This document shows, one piece after another, positions 26,587-36,800 of a DNA stretch of 64,000 bases (position 1 is its first letter; each line of letters starts with the position of its first letter). A program made the translations under genes and the position numbers. The notes beneath the pieces were generated by a model that saw nothing but the letters and a program-made list of their open reading frames with translations, did not search any database and was not told the DNA's origin. The DNA is from JAPOUP01 sp965201085 (GTDB lineage: Bacteria > Pseudomonadota > Alphaproteobacteria > Rhodobacterales > Rhodobacteraceae), in assembly GCA_965201085.1 (NCBI GenBank), contig CBDAVS010000047.1, positions 232,232-296,231 of the forward strand, in the 5' to 3' direction.

Positions 26587-27540
26587 GTTTGTTCCATAAG
26601 TTGAGTGGTCCCGCAGGATGTGGCATTCCGGTTGGTGAAAGCAACCAAATCCGGAGATCGCCATGCCCTGGAACAGGACCACCCAACAGCTCCATAAGCG
26701 CCCGGACGACCACAGTCAAAACGATCTGACCGACGCCGAATGGACCATCATCGAGCCGATGCTGCCGAAGCAGGGAAGGATGGGACGGCCGCGCGAGGTC
26801 GACCTTCGGTCGGTGTTCGACGCGGGCCGGTATATCCTGTCCACGGGATGCCAGTGGCGCGCGTTACCCTCTGGATATCCACCGTTTTCCACCGTCCAGA
26901 ACTATTTTTACGCATGGCGGCGGAGCGGGCTCCTGGAGCGTCTCGTGCATCGTCTCCGGGACCTCGCGCGGCGGTGTTCGGGGCGCTCCGCGGAGCCGAC
27001 CGCCGCCTCGATCGACAGCCAGTCGGTGAAGACCACGGAGAGCGGCGGGCCCCGCGGCTACGACGCCGGGAAGAAGGTGAAGGGGAGGAAAAGGCACCTG
27101 ATCGTGGACGCCGACGGCACACCGATCGTCATGACGGTTCACACCGCCAACATCCAGGACCGGGACGGCGCACCGGACCTGATCGCGAAGCTGCTGGAGA
27201 CGGTGCCCACGGTGTGTAGGCTGTTCGCCGACGGTGGCTACGCGGGTCCGAAGCTGCGGGACCGGCTTGAGGGGATGGGGTTGTCGAACGTGATCAGGAT
27301 CGTCGAAAAACCGAAGAATGTCAAAGGGTTCACGGTTCTCTACCGCCGCTGGGTGGTGGAGCGGACCTTCGCCTGGATGGGCCGGTGCCGCCGCCTGTCG
27401 AAAGATTACGAAAGGCTCAGTGAGAACTCGCTGGCATGGGCGCAGCTGGCCGCCTGCCGGTTCCTGCTCAGGCGGGTGGCGAGGGCGTCAACTCCATGAA
27501 AAACAATAGTTTAATGATATCAGTGACTTATGATTCAAAC
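26587..27540 (+). mobile_element. IS5-family insertion sequence, complete, with 7-bp target duplication
   Basis: The element is 954 bp. Its ends are inverted repeats: 26587-26601 reads GTTTGTTCCATAAGT, and the complement of 27526-27540 reads GTTTGAATCATAAGT. The 7 bases TCTGAGA occur directly on both sides (26580-26586 and 27541-27547). Removing one copy restores the interrupted helicase frame. One intact transposase gene fills it, so this may still be mobile. Confidence 0.85.
26663..27499 (+). CDS. IS5-family transposase
   Basis: This is a single-frame DDE transposase of 278 residues. The N-terminal domain LTDAEWTIIEPMLPKQGRMGRPREVDLR is typical of the family. The catalytic residues are in TAASIDSQSVKT (first Asp), RLFADGGYAGPKL (second Asp) and RRWVVERTFAWMGRCRRLSKDYE (Glu in the Y/R-rich helix). 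No damage is visible. The start ATG is 76 bases inside the element. Confidence 0.93.
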   Translation: MPWNRTTQQLHKRPDDHSQNDLTDAEWTIIEPMLPKQGRMGRPREVDLRSVFDAGRYILSTGCQWRALPSGYPPFSTVQNYFYAWRRSGLLERLVHRLRDLARRCSGRSAEPTAASIDSQSVKTTESGGPRGYDAGKKVKGRKRHLIVDADGTPIVMTVHTANIQDRDGAPDLIAKLLETVPTVCRLFADGGYAGPKLRDRLEGMGLSNVIRIVEKPKNVKGFTVLYRRWVVERTFAWMGRCRRLSKDYERLSENSLAWAQLAACRFLLRRVARASTP

Positions 27541-27807
27541 TCTGAGAGCGATACCTCGCAGAAATTCATCCAAATCAGGCGCACTTCCCCACTCGGCGCG
27601 AATGGCTTTGGCGGCTACCTCCCAGGCAGTCATGTCTTCCTCCACGTCATTAACGACGCCTTCGGGTGCGTCGGATGTGGCAGGAAGCCAGCCCTATCCT
27701 GTGAATCGGCATGCAAAACTGACCCACTTTGGTGGGTTATGAGCGATTGGAATTGACCCACCTGCAATCGTCTGAAGTCCGCGCAAATCGTGCGGAGGAA
27801 AGAGCGG

Positions 27808-29316
27808 GTGTTATTGATGGAAAGCGTATTGAAGATCCGTCGCTGGATATTGCGTGAAGACCGTAGCATCCGATCCGTTGCGCGGGCGACGGGACTGTCG
27901 CGGAACACGGTCAGGAAGTATTTGAAGGATGGGAGCCCGCCGAGCTACCGGCGCCAGGCGCCGCCGGTTCGGCACAGGCTGTGCAACGGGTTCGATCTTC
28001 GGCTTCAGGCACTTTTCGATCAGGATATGAAGCGCCCGCGACGAGAACGACGGACAGCCCGGAAGCTCCATGAGCGGCTTGTGGTGGAAGGTTACACTGG
28101 GTCTTATTCTCCTGTTCAACGCCTTGTCCGCGATCCGAAGCGGGCGGGAGCCGATTCCGGTGATGCGTTCATCCCCCTGCATTCTGTTGCTGGCGACGCG
28201 CTACGGTTCGACTGGAGCGAAGAACGCGTTGTGCCGGGCGGTGTCGACCGGAAGATCGAGGTCGCCCACTTCCGCCCGTACCACAGCCGCAAGCCCTTTG
28301 TCATGGCCTATCCCGGTGAGAGCCGGGAGATGGTTCCGGACGCCTTTGTGCAGGCTCCATCATTTTATGGCGGTGTCCCGCGTCGGTTGATCATCGATGA
28401 TCCCAGGACCATGGTGACCTATGTCCCGCGCTCGAAGGACCGGATATCCCATCCCCGGTTCCCGGCGCTGATGAACCATTATGTGATGGAACCGGTGGCC
28501 TGCACGCCCGCTGCGGGCCGGGAGAAGGGACAGGTCGGGAACCAGGTCCGGTTTTCGCGCGGTCGGTTGTTCGTTCCCAAGCCAGCCTTCGATGGTCTCG
28601 ATGCGCTGAACGCCTGGCTGCGCATGCGCCGTGAAGAGCTGGCGAACCGGCCCCATCCCGGGCAATCGGATCGCACGGTTGCGGAAGCGTTCGAAGACGA
28701 ACGCGCCGAGCCGCGCCCCCTGGGCCGAACATTCGACGGCTACGTGGAGAAGACCGTTCGTGTTCGTTCCACCTGCCTGGTTCAACATGCCGGCAATCGC
28801 TGCAGCGTGCCTTCCCGGTTCGCCGGACAGCACGTCTCCCTACGCGCCTACGCAGGCCGGATCGCGCCGGTCTCCGGTCAGGATGTCATTGCCGAACGCA
28901 AGCGCCGCCTCACTCGCGATATCGGCTATTTTGAACCCTGGCGCCATGTTCCCCCACTGGACCGTAAACCCGGCGCCCTGCGCGACGGCGCACCCTTCAT
29001 GGATTGGCGATCGCCCGAGGCCATGCATCGGATCAGGGAACATCGCATGGCAGGCAAAGGCGGGGATCGGGAGTTCGTCGATCCGCTTCCGCTGGCCCAG
29101 GATCACGGGATCGAGGTCGTCGGGACGGCCTGCGGGCTGGCGGTTGACCGGAACACACCGCGCCTGCCCGCCATCATCAACCCGATCAACCGGTTGGTGG
29201 AGCCGGTCATTGCGCCGCTGAACGACGCCTATACATACCCGCGGCCAACCTTGCGACCCGAGGCCGACTGCAGGCGCTATGGGATGCCATACCCGGCTGA
29301 GGGGGTTGCCGCATGA
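27808..29316 (+). CDS. istA: IS21 transposase IstA, with altered catalytic Glu
   Basis: This DDE transposase has an N-terminal helix-turn-helix (SIRSVARATGLSRNTVRKYL). The first Asp is in LRFDWSEE and the second in LIIDDPRTMV. In the third catalytic motif most IS21 proteins read KGQVENQV; here it is EKGQVGNQV, so the essential Glu appears replaced by Gly. Strand transfer would then be lost although the frame is complete (about 502 residues). I choose GTG at 27808, nine bases after GGAGG; ATG at 27817 is an alternative. It overlaps istB by four bases. Confidence 0.85.
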   Translation: MLLMESVLKIRRWILREDRSIRSVARATGLSRNTVRKYLKDGSPPSYRRQAPPVRHRLCNGFDLRLQALFDQDMKRPRRERRTARKLHERLVVEGYTGSYSPVQRLVRDPKRAGADSGDAFIPLHSVAGDALRFDWSEERVVPGGVDRKIEVAHFRPYHSRKPFVMAYPGESREMVPDAFVQAPSFYGGVPRRLIIDDPRTMVTYVPRSKDRISHPRFPALMNHYVMEPVACTPAAGREKGQVGNQVRFSRGRLFVPKPAFDGLDALNAWLRMRREELANRPHPGQSDRTVAEAFEDERAEPRPLGRTFDGYVEKTVRVRSTCLVQHAGNRCSVPSRFAGQHVSLRAYAGRIAPVSGQDVIAERKRRLTRDIGYFEPWRHVPPLDRKPGALRDGAPFMDWRSPEAMHRIREHRMAGKGGDREFVDPLPLAQDHGIEVVGTACGLAVDRNTPRLPAIINPINRLVEPVIAPLNDAYTYPRPTLRPEADCRRYGMPYPAEGVAA

Positions 29317-30044
29317 ACGCTCTCATTGACCGATTGACCGCCCCGAGGCTGCATGGAATGGCGGCCTGCGCCCATGATCTGCTGTCCGCGCGCAGGCCAC
29401 CAGGTCTGACCACAGCGATAAAGCAACCGATCGACGCCGAGACCATGGAGCGCCGCGTGCGCTCCATCCAGTATCGAACGCGCATCGCGAAGTTCCCCCA
29501 TCACAAGGACTTCGCGACCTTCGATTACGGCGCGGCCACAGTCACCCGGCCCCAGATCGAACCCTTCCGCACCGGCCGGTTCACTGACAGGGCGCACAAC
29601 CTCATCCTGGTGGGCGGAACCGGCACCGGCAAAACCCATATCGCCATCGCTTTGGGCACCACCTTGATCAACAGCGGCAAGAAGGCGCGCTTCTTCAACG
29701 CCGTCGATCCGATCAACGCCCCGATCAAGGAGCGGGCGGAGGGCAATGCCGGGAAGATAATCCGGCAGCTCTCGGCGCTGGACCGCGTCATCATCGACGA
29801 ACTGGGCTATATCCCGTTTCCCAGATCCGGCGGCGCATCGCCGTTCCACCTCATCGGCAAGCTCCATGAGAAGACCGGTGCCATCATCACCACCAATCCG
29901 GAGCTCGGGGAATGGGTCTCGGTATTCGGCGATGCCAGGATGACAGCCGCGCTCCTGGATCGCGTCACGCATCACTGCGCGATCATCGAAACCGGCAATA
30001 CATCTTACCGGTTCGCCCAGAGCGAAAACCGCACGGAAAAGTAA
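29313..30044 (+). CDS. istB: IS21 helper ATPase IstB
   Basis: This is the AAA+ DnaC-like ATPase that assists IstA in target selection. The Walker A motif GGTGTGKTHIAIALG (about residues 104-118) and Walker B RVIIDELGYIPF (about 155-166) are intact. The sensor region AIITTNPELGEWVSVFGDARMTAALLDRVTHH and the C-terminal GNTSYRF are conserved. It has 243 residues and overlaps istA by four bases, as is standard in IS21. Confidence 0.93.
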   Translation: MNALIDRLTAPRLHGMAACAHDLLSARRPPGLTTAIKQPIDAETMERRVRSIQYRTRIAKFPHHKDFATFDYGAATVTRPQIEPFRTGRFTDRAHNLILVGGTGTGKTHIAIALGTTLINSGKKARFFNAVDPINAPIKERAEGNAGKIIRQLSALDRVIIDELGYIPFPRSGGASPFHLIGKLHEKTGAIITTNPELGEWVSVFGDARMTAALLDRVTHHCAIIETGNTSYRFAQSENRTEK

Positions 30045-30189
30045 ACGTTCCGCAACCAAAGCCCCCAGACGGACTCGCTATGTGAGGGCGGCCCGACCTG
30101 GGGCTTCGCTCCACAAAGGGTGGGTCAAATTTAAACGCTGAAACCGGGTCAGTTTTAAACGCTCATTGACACCCCTAACCGTTTACTCG

Positions 30190-31219
30190 GTTTGAAAAAG
30201 CTCCGGAAAGGCCATCTCCGGGTGGCCACGTCGCGGCTCGCCAACCCGCGCCCGAGGGACGTGGAGGCGCTGCTCCGGCTCGCCCTGAAGCTGGCGGACA
30301 GGGCGGAGGCGAGCTGCGCGGAGATAGACGGTATGTCGGGTATCCCGGGCCCGACGGACAATATCCGGGGCTTCATCGGCCATGTCAGGCACCAGGCGGA
30401 CCTGATCGAACGGCGGATCCTGAAGGGAGAGACGGTCCCGCACCGCGGGAAGGTGCACTCGATATTCGAGCCGCACACCCGCTGGATATCGAAGGGCAAG
30501 GCCGGGGTCCCGGTGGAGCTCGGCGTCCCCGTCCGCGTGCTGGAGGACCGGCACCGGTTCCTGCTGCACCACTCCGTCATGTGGGAGGGGAGCGACGTGG
30601 ACGTGGCGGTCCCCATGGTGGAGGAGGCGCGGGCGCGGTTCCCGGATCTTTCGGTGGTGAGCTTCGACCGCGGTTTCCACAGCCCCTCGAACCGGCTGGG
30701 GCCTGCCGGGATGCTGGAGCTGAACGCCATGCCGCGGAAAGGCAGGCTGTCGAAGGCGGACCGCGTCCGGGAAAGCGGGGAGGCGTTCCGCGAGGCGCGG
30801 CGCGCCCACGCCGCCGTCGAATCGGCCATCAACAACCTGGAGCACCGTGGCCTCGACCGGGTGCGGAGCCACGGAAAGGAGGGCTTCGCCCGGACCGTGG
30901 CGCTGGCGGTGCTGGCCGCGAACGTCCACCGCCTCGGCCTGATGCCGCCGGCGAGGGAGCGCCTCAGGCTCTCCGCCGCCGCCTGACCGGGGCGTCCACC
31001 GGTAAACCGGCCCATGGAAGGTCCCGCCGCTGCGGGGCCCGCACCGGCGTGCCCGCGGGCCGGCGGAGGTCCGGATGTTCACCATATGTTCCCGCCCCCG
31101 ACCGTCCCGTGGAAGCCCCCGGTATTGCCCCGAGAGGCCCGGCCAGGATCCCGTGAAGCCGGAATCCGCCGGATTCGGCCCTGTCACCGGAAAAACACGG
31201 GGTTTTCTGGCAGACACTA
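30190..31219 (+). mobile_element. ISNCY-like element copy A, 5'-truncated
   Basis: Only the 3' two-thirds of the element remains, joined to the IS21 end through about 18 bases of unknown origin. Its outer end (complement of about 31190-31219) begins TAGTGTCTGCCAGAAAACCC, matching the ends of copy C (54747) and, less closely, copy B (47031). The last three bases of this end form the stop codon of the helicase gene on the opposite strand. Confidence 0.75.
30192..30986 (+). pseudogene. ISNCY-like transposase, C-terminal two-thirds (copy A)
   Basis: The frame matches copy B from KKLRKGHLRVATSRLANPRPRDVEALL to the natural end RERLRLSAAA. It lacks the first roughly 200 residues, including the conserved FVVETDVHYPTD region seen in copy B. 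Unlike copies B and C, the segment GMLELNAMPRKGRLSKADRV is in frame, so this copy shows the ancestral reading. The apparent ATG start is an accident of truncation. The ISNCY assignment is from recalled family resemblance and is tentative. Confidence 0.75.
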
Positions 31220-33886
31220 GCTAGGCGCAAGACATGCCAAGCTCTCGACAGCTGGCAGGGTGAACGAGAGCTCCATTGCAGCAACCTGCGACTCGACATA
31301 CTGTCGTGCACTGGCCAACAAATCCGAATCGACGTGCGCCGGGTGGGTTTCGGAGAATACGAGGCTGCGTGGCTTGTCGGCCAAAGGGTTAAGAAGCTGC
31401 ACTAGTTCCCAGTCGCGAATTAGCTTCCATGCGCCATAAAATGTAGGTTGGGCTGCTACGACCACTGCGCGAATTGCGCTATCGATGCTGGTGATGCGAT
31501 CCCGCACAGTGAACACAAAGATCGGAGCATCCAAGCCCCTGATGGCGCAGAAAGCCGCGGTCAGGTTCGCTGCATCGCGGACCGCTCGGTCTACCACCCG
31601 CAGTCCGACACCGGCGACGTCCTCGCCTTCCTTTGGCTGCGGTTCCCGAGCGAACAGCAGGTCGTAACGGTCGACAGCGGCGATCAAGAAATCGTCCTTC
31701 CATTCCTCGGGCGGACGGAAGCGTAGGCGAAGCTCCTCTGTTTGGTCGGGTCGTCGGCCTCGAACGGCGAGGACAGATTTGAAAAACGGCACTAGATCGG
31801 GCAGGTCCACACGCGGAATTTGTTGCTTCACCGCTCCGAAGTCGAAGCGCGCGACATGGCCGACAAGATTTCGTACCGTGCGCACCGCTTCCTCGCCGCC
31901 AAATGTCGCAGTCTCCGTATCGAACCAATCTTTGAGCGTTTGCTTGCCGACGGCGGCATCGGCGTCGGCGAACACCTTGGTGAACAAGCCCGGCGATGCC
32001 ATCCCAATTACAAGCTGGCGAATGTCCTCGGGATCGTCCATTGCGCCTTGGAAAGCTAGATTGATCCGCGCCAATTTATCGTCCAAGAGATCCCATATAC
32101 GGCTCTCGACGGTTTCCGGGTTTCGAACAGTAACGACCTCGACGGGATCGGTTTGGCCGTAGCGGCTTAAGCGTCCGATACGCTGGTGCAGGCGCATCGG
32201 ATTCCACGGCAGATCCACATGAATCAATGCGCTGCAATTATGCTGAAGGTCGATTCCCTCGCCAGCCGCCTCCGTGGAAACGAGAAACCGAACGTCACCC
32301 CGGTTGAAGCGCGCTGCGGCACAGCGCCGGTCTTCCGTTCGGTCCGAGGTATTGCCGGACGAATCCGATACACCTTCAATGAAACCGTCGCCGTTGATGA
32401 ACGTTACACATCCGTCGCCGTAGCGATTGTGCAGCGCGCCCATTAGCAGCGCTTGTGTTGCTTTGTATTCGGTAAAGAAGAGCACGGACCTGTCGGTAAA
32501 AGACTCATCGATCACGGACAATATGCGTGCAATCTTCGTCTCGCCGGTGACCTCATTTGCCGCCGCAAGCAACTCCTCGAGGGCCGGGATCTCATTTGGG
32601 TTCAGGTCAACTCCACCAAGGCTCTCAGCGACCTGCTCTTCCAAGCGGCTGATCTCGTCGAGATTAGCCGGGTCGTCCTCGGCTCGCAACTCTTGCAAGC
32701 GTGCCAGATCCTCGCGCGATTCTTCCAACTTGGCCTTTGCCTGACGGAGCCGGGTAAGCCGTCGAGCGAGAGCTCGCCGCACGGCTGCTACGGAGCTCGA
32801 CGCCAGCTTCTGCATTGTAATCAGGATTAGGATCACCATGCGCCTATTTTGAAAGCCGAGACCGGCCGCGTAAGCTTTACCTGTCATGATGAACTGCGTG
32901 AGCTGTTGGTAGAAATGCGCCTCTTGCGGTGAGTAAGTATACGTCTCTCGAGTTGGTCGCACCGGTGTGAACAGCTGCTCGCCCGACATGTCCGTGACGG
33001 ACTGTTTGTTGTTGCGAATCATGACACTGCGGAGTTTTTTGACCTGCTCTTCAAGAGGTTGATCGGGATCGAAATCGTCGGGTCGAAGCAGCTTCAGAAG
33101 GGAGAGGAATCCGGTGTCCTTACCCCGATGCGGAGTACCCGTGAACAGCACTAGAGACCCGAAATTGCCCTGTTCCTGCATGCGTTCCACAAGCTGATAG
33201 GACAAAGCGCGGTGGCCATGTTCGTCTACGTTCATGTGATGGGCTTCGTCTATGAGCACAAGATCCCAAGGCTTGGCGTCGAACAAGCGTTGCCATCGAT
33301 TCCCTCGGTCGAGACGCAAGGTATGAGCAGAGGCGATCACGCGATCATGGGTATTCCAGAAGTCGGTGGCCTCCGTGTCAGCTGCAGGAACATAGTTGGA
33401 AATCCGAATATCGAACATTTCCCGCAGTCGCACTTGCCACTGTTCGACTAAGCTGGCCGGGGTCAGAATTAGCAGTCGACGTACACGCCCTGAAGACAGC
33501 AGCGGGGTCAGAATGAGGCCTGCTTCAATGGTTTTGCCGAGTCCAACATCATCGGCCACCATCCATCGTGTGGGCCATGTATCGAGTACGCGTTTGCAAA
33601 CCCAAAGTTGATGCGGCAGTAAGGCGATGCGGGACCGAGAGAAGACGCCCCAAGCGTTGTTGACCGAACGGATGCACTCGGCGAGGACTCGCGTGATGAC
33701 ATGCAGAGCGGGGTCGAGGTCTTCCCCAGCAATCCGCTCTGCTAGACCTTCGACGAGTTCGAGATCAAAGGAACGACCGACGGAATTTGTCGGGACTGTC
33801 AGCGCCGGAGGCGAGAACTTTCCACAGCTCCGACAGGAAGCTCTGACCGTGGCCCCCAACCATTCGACAGAATGCCGTCTCAGCAT
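31217..33886 (-). CDS. SNF2/HepA-like superfamily 2 helicase of a candidate defence operon
   Basis: This 889-residue DNA translocase has Walker A in VADDVGLGKTIEAGLIL (about residues 110-126), motif II DEAHHMN (about 216), motif III LVLFTGTPHRGKD, and helicase C-terminal motifs FLVSTEAAGEGIDLQ and RLHQRIGRLSRYGQ (motif VI). A charged coiled-coil-like insert (RLRQAKAKLEESREDLARLQELRAEDD) lies between the two motor lobes. No nuclease domain is evident. The only in-frame starts before the motor (ATG 33886, TTG 33859) lie inside the preceding gene, giving an out-of-frame overlap of about 95-122 bases. The stop codon TAG is the first triplet of the ISNCY-like end, so the true C-terminus may be lost. 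Confidence 0.88.
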   Translation of the reverse strand: MLRRHSVEWLGATVRASCRSCGKFSPPALTVPTNSVGRSFDLELVEGLAERIAGEDLDPALHVITRVLAECIRSVNNAWGVFSRSRIALLPHQLWVCKRVLDTWPTRWMVADDVGLGKTIEAGLILTPLLSSGRVRRLLILTPASLVEQWQVRLREMFDIRISNYVPAADTEATDFWNTHDRVIASAHTLRLDRGNRWQRLFDAKPWDLVLIDEAHHMNVDEHGHRALSYQLVERMQEQGNFGSLVLFTGTPHRGKDTGFLSLLKLLRPDDFDPDQPLEEQVKKLRSVMIRNNKQSVTDMSGEQLFTPVRPTRETYTYSPQEAHFYQQLTQFIMTGKAYAAGLGFQNRRMVILILITMQKLASSSVAAVRRALARRLTRLRQAKAKLEESREDLARLQELRAEDDPANLDEISRLEEQVAESLGGVDLNPNEIPALEELLAAANEVTGETKIARILSVIDESFTDRSVLFFTEYKATQALLMGALHNRYGDGCVTFINGDGFIEGVSDSSGNTSDRTEDRRCAAARFNRGDVRFLVSTEAAGEGIDLQHNCSALIHVDLPWNPMRLHQRIGRLSRYGQTDPVEVVTVRNPETVESRIWDLLDDKLARINLAFQGAMDDPEDIRQLVIGMASPGLFTKVFADADAAVGKQTLKDWFDTETATFGGEEAVRTVRNLVGHVARFDFGAVKQQIPRVDLPDLVPFFKSVLAVRGRRPDQTEELRLRFRPPEEWKDDFLIAAVDRYDLLFAREPQPKEGEDVAGVGLRVVDRAVRDAANLTAAFCAIRGLDAPIFVFTVRDRITSIDSAIRAVVVAAQPTFYGAWKLIRDWELVQLLNPLADKPRSLVFSETHPAHVDSDLLASARQYVESQVAAMELSFTLPAVESLACLAPS

Positions 33887-36800
33887 TGCAGGTCAAGACA
33901 TCGTGCAACTCGATCAAGCCGTTTCCGAGCGCATGACCAAGGTCGCTGACGGCCTGGAGGGTTGTGTCATTCTCTATCGACACATGAGTACGGCCCGGGT
34001 CGAGCTTGAAGGGTCCGTTGACGACGTATCCGCACCCCCAATTCTCGCTAGTCGGCGTGACGTTCCAGAGGAACGGCACATCGTGACCAAAGGCTTTCGG
34101 AACGCCATCGCAGAGACCGACGGCCAAAGCTGCAGTACCCATATTTTTCAGACCAGCATCGGCGGGTCGGAAGCGAAGGATACGCCAGCAACCGACATGG
34201 TTGGGCAACTCCGCCTCAATGCCGACCGACCAACCGGGCGCGCCTTCTATCGGCTCTCCATCGAAGACATGGGCCCCGGGAAACGGTCCACCTTCGACAA
34301 CGACTTCGCGCACTTGCCGAGCGAAAACGGGCAACAGGGCACGAGCGTAGGAAAAGCGATCAAACAGGGATTGCACCAGTGCATTTGCTTCAACATCCCC
34401 GCGCAACGGCAGCCGGATGCAGGTCGCTCGACGATCTTCGATCATCCAAGAGTCGGCATGGTCCGGGACAGCCTGTTCTTTCGGCAACAACCCTCCGGCT
34501 ATGGAGAAGGCGATAAACCCGCTGACCACGGATGGGGACGACGACACGAGATGCACGGATTTGAAGCCGAGGCCAAAGCGACCGGTGGTCGAGGACGACG
34601 AGACTCTTCCCGGCGCCTCGCCGGGTTTGCTGCTCAAATTCATGAGCATCATGAAATAGAGATCCTGATCCCACTGATGGTCCCGCCCGGCCGGGAATGC
34701 GGTTCCACCGGTATCGTTGATCGGACGCCCCCAGTGAATTACATCCACGGCGTGCGTGCCATTATGTTCTTGGACTCGGATCACGAGACGACGGGTATTG
34801 GGCGTCAGCGGTCTTCCTTTGATTTGAGCGGCCTGTGCAAGTGCATCATCGGCGTTTTGTGCGAGTTCCAGCAGCACACTATTCGCGGCGTAGCCATAAC
34901 GGTGCATGAGATAGTTGACCCGATTCAAAAGGAATTTCTGATGTTCGGGCAATTCAACGAGGACTGCGAGACGATTTAGGGCGTCTCTTTCGGACTTAAG
35001 GGTCTGGTCCGAGGGTGCCTGCTCTCGCATTCTTTGCGCTTTCTCGGCCTCCCTGAGGGCAAATCGAAGCGGCTCGCTATCTTTGACATCAAGTTGTTGA
35101 AGCGTCAGCGGCAAATGTGCCTTAATGGAGGCGAGCACAGGACGGAGATCCGCCCCGGAGCGCTCGCCCCATTGAGACCACCAATCGTTCACCCGCTCGC
35201 GGTCCAGCTTTAAATATTCGCATGCCCATCTCTCAACGGTTCTGCCGAGCAAACGTGTGAGTTCGGAACTGGTGCGGTTCTGCGGCTCGACATCACGCAG
35301 AGCGATCTCCCAGAAAGGGCCAAGGGGAGCAAGCGCATATCGCGAGGCGGGATACCTAGTAGGATCAATGGCGAACAGCGTATCGCCATCGGGTTCGGCT
35401 TCCATTTGCACGTGCGATCCGAGGACATTGACCGCGCTCACACGGTTGCCGCGCGCGATCTGTGGATTAACCCAGACACTCACACTTGCACAGGGATCCT
35501 GTTCGTTCTTGTCGAGTAATTGCCTACGAATCCCCGCGATGCTGACGTCTTCGCCAAGCCATTGCTCGGCGAGCCTCTTGATCACGTCGCGCAAGCCAGT
35601 CCCCAGCAAACTGAGGAACGCGCCCACGGCACCGTGAGGGAGGCGATGTCGCCAAGGCTCGAAGTACTTCTCCAAAGTATCCAACTCTGACACCCTCCGC
35701 TCATCTCTGACTTGGGTCGTTAGGGATGGTCGGTCGTCGTCACGAAGTCGGAGAACAGGACGGAGTTCGAGAATCAAACGGTGCCGCCGCGAGACGCCGG
35801 TTTCGGTTCTCGCAACGTCTCGGCTCCCATACCAATTGCCGTCTTGGGTCGGCAGGTCGAGTTTTGGCAGAACATGCACGGAAAAGCCTTCCGTATCTGC
35901 GAAAGAGTCCAAGAGTCGTTTGAACAGGCATCCGCCGGGAGAGTCCTTCGCAGGCCTTGCGTCGGCGAGTTGTGTTAGCATATCGACTTGACGTTTCGAG
36001 GGGACAGCCGCGCAGAGCGCTCTTACCAACTTTAGAGTGATTCCGGATCGGTTACCGCCGGGTCGCAGAATATGGTCTACGGTGTGCACTAGCTTCCAAC
36101 CGGGATGACTGCTGGCGAGGGTGGATTCAAGTGCGCATGCAATCAAGGAACCGTCGACAAGCGATGGATCCGGCATGACCAGCCACGCGCCGCCATCCAC
36201 TTGCGCAACCCGAATGGAATCCAAAGCGTTGGCCATACGCAGTACTTGTCGTTCGCTGCTTGGGCGTCCGAGAATCTCTAGAACCACGGGCTCCGCCTTC
36301 CGCCAAATCCCTTGATCGACGTTGACGGGAAGCCGGTTGTCGCCGAAAGCGTGGTGCCAAGCTAATTCCGAGACAGCACTCAGCACCTCCTTTGGAGCGA
36401 TAAGCACCGCTTCCGGTGCGAGACCTTCGCCATCACGATCCGGCAGCCAGCATCTGTGCCTTAACAGTTCGCGTAGATCAGGAGTTTGAGGGAGGGTTAC
36501 TTGTCCATCCTCGGATCGAACGGCTCGCACGATCCGTTCGGCGAAACGCCAAGGGCGCGAATCCTCCAGCATGAGCTGGAGAACTCCATTGTGATCCATG
36601 GTGGGAACGGATTGGTAAAAATGTTCAAGCTCAGGGTCTGGATTCAGGAGTCGTAGGTCTGAGCGGAGTTCCAACGGCAACAGCGATTCGCCTGTCCTTT
36701 CCGCCGATCGTCGTGCTCGGTCATTTAACGCCCCGCGCCCTCCATCAACGTCACGATGAAGCGGTATCCTACGCCAGCGTCGATATGCCGCTGGGTCCGC

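Larger units (their letters stand above)
26232..27693 (-). pseudogene. UvrD/Rep-type helicase, C-terminal remnant split by an IS5-family element
   Basis: Two pieces of one superfamily 1 helicase remain. The downstream piece (26232-26579) carries motif V TIHAAKGLEFDNVWLVG and motif VI EERRNFFVAITRTRKRLFL, the end of UvrD-like proteins. The upstream piece (27549-27693) encodes LPATSDAPEGVVNDVEEDM and runs to DEFLRGIALR. Removing the IS5-type element and one copy of its 7-bp target repeat rejoins the two in frame (GIALR-PKEPP). The remaining N-terminal motor, with Walker A, is absent: an in-frame TAG and then the IS21 end at 27700 follow. The gene is dead. Confidence 0.85.
27700..30171 (+). mobile_element. 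IS21-family element with istA and istB
   Basis: Both ends start with TGT and share the internal block AAAACTGACCC at the same distance (27700-27725; complement of 30146-30171). Further internal GACCCACC repeats are present, as is usual for IS21 ends. It is about 2.47 kb with the two standard overlapping genes. No target duplication can be seen: left flank CCCTATCC, right flank CCCCTAAC. It also joins a beheaded helicase to a beheaded ISNCY-like element, so a deletion or recombination followed insertion. Confidence 0.8.

Noticed and set aside
31217..33886. DISARM DrmD or another named defence helicase
   Set aside because: None of the other DISARM genes (methyltransferase, DUF1998 helicase, phospholipase-D protein) is nearby; only general SNF2 motifs are shared.
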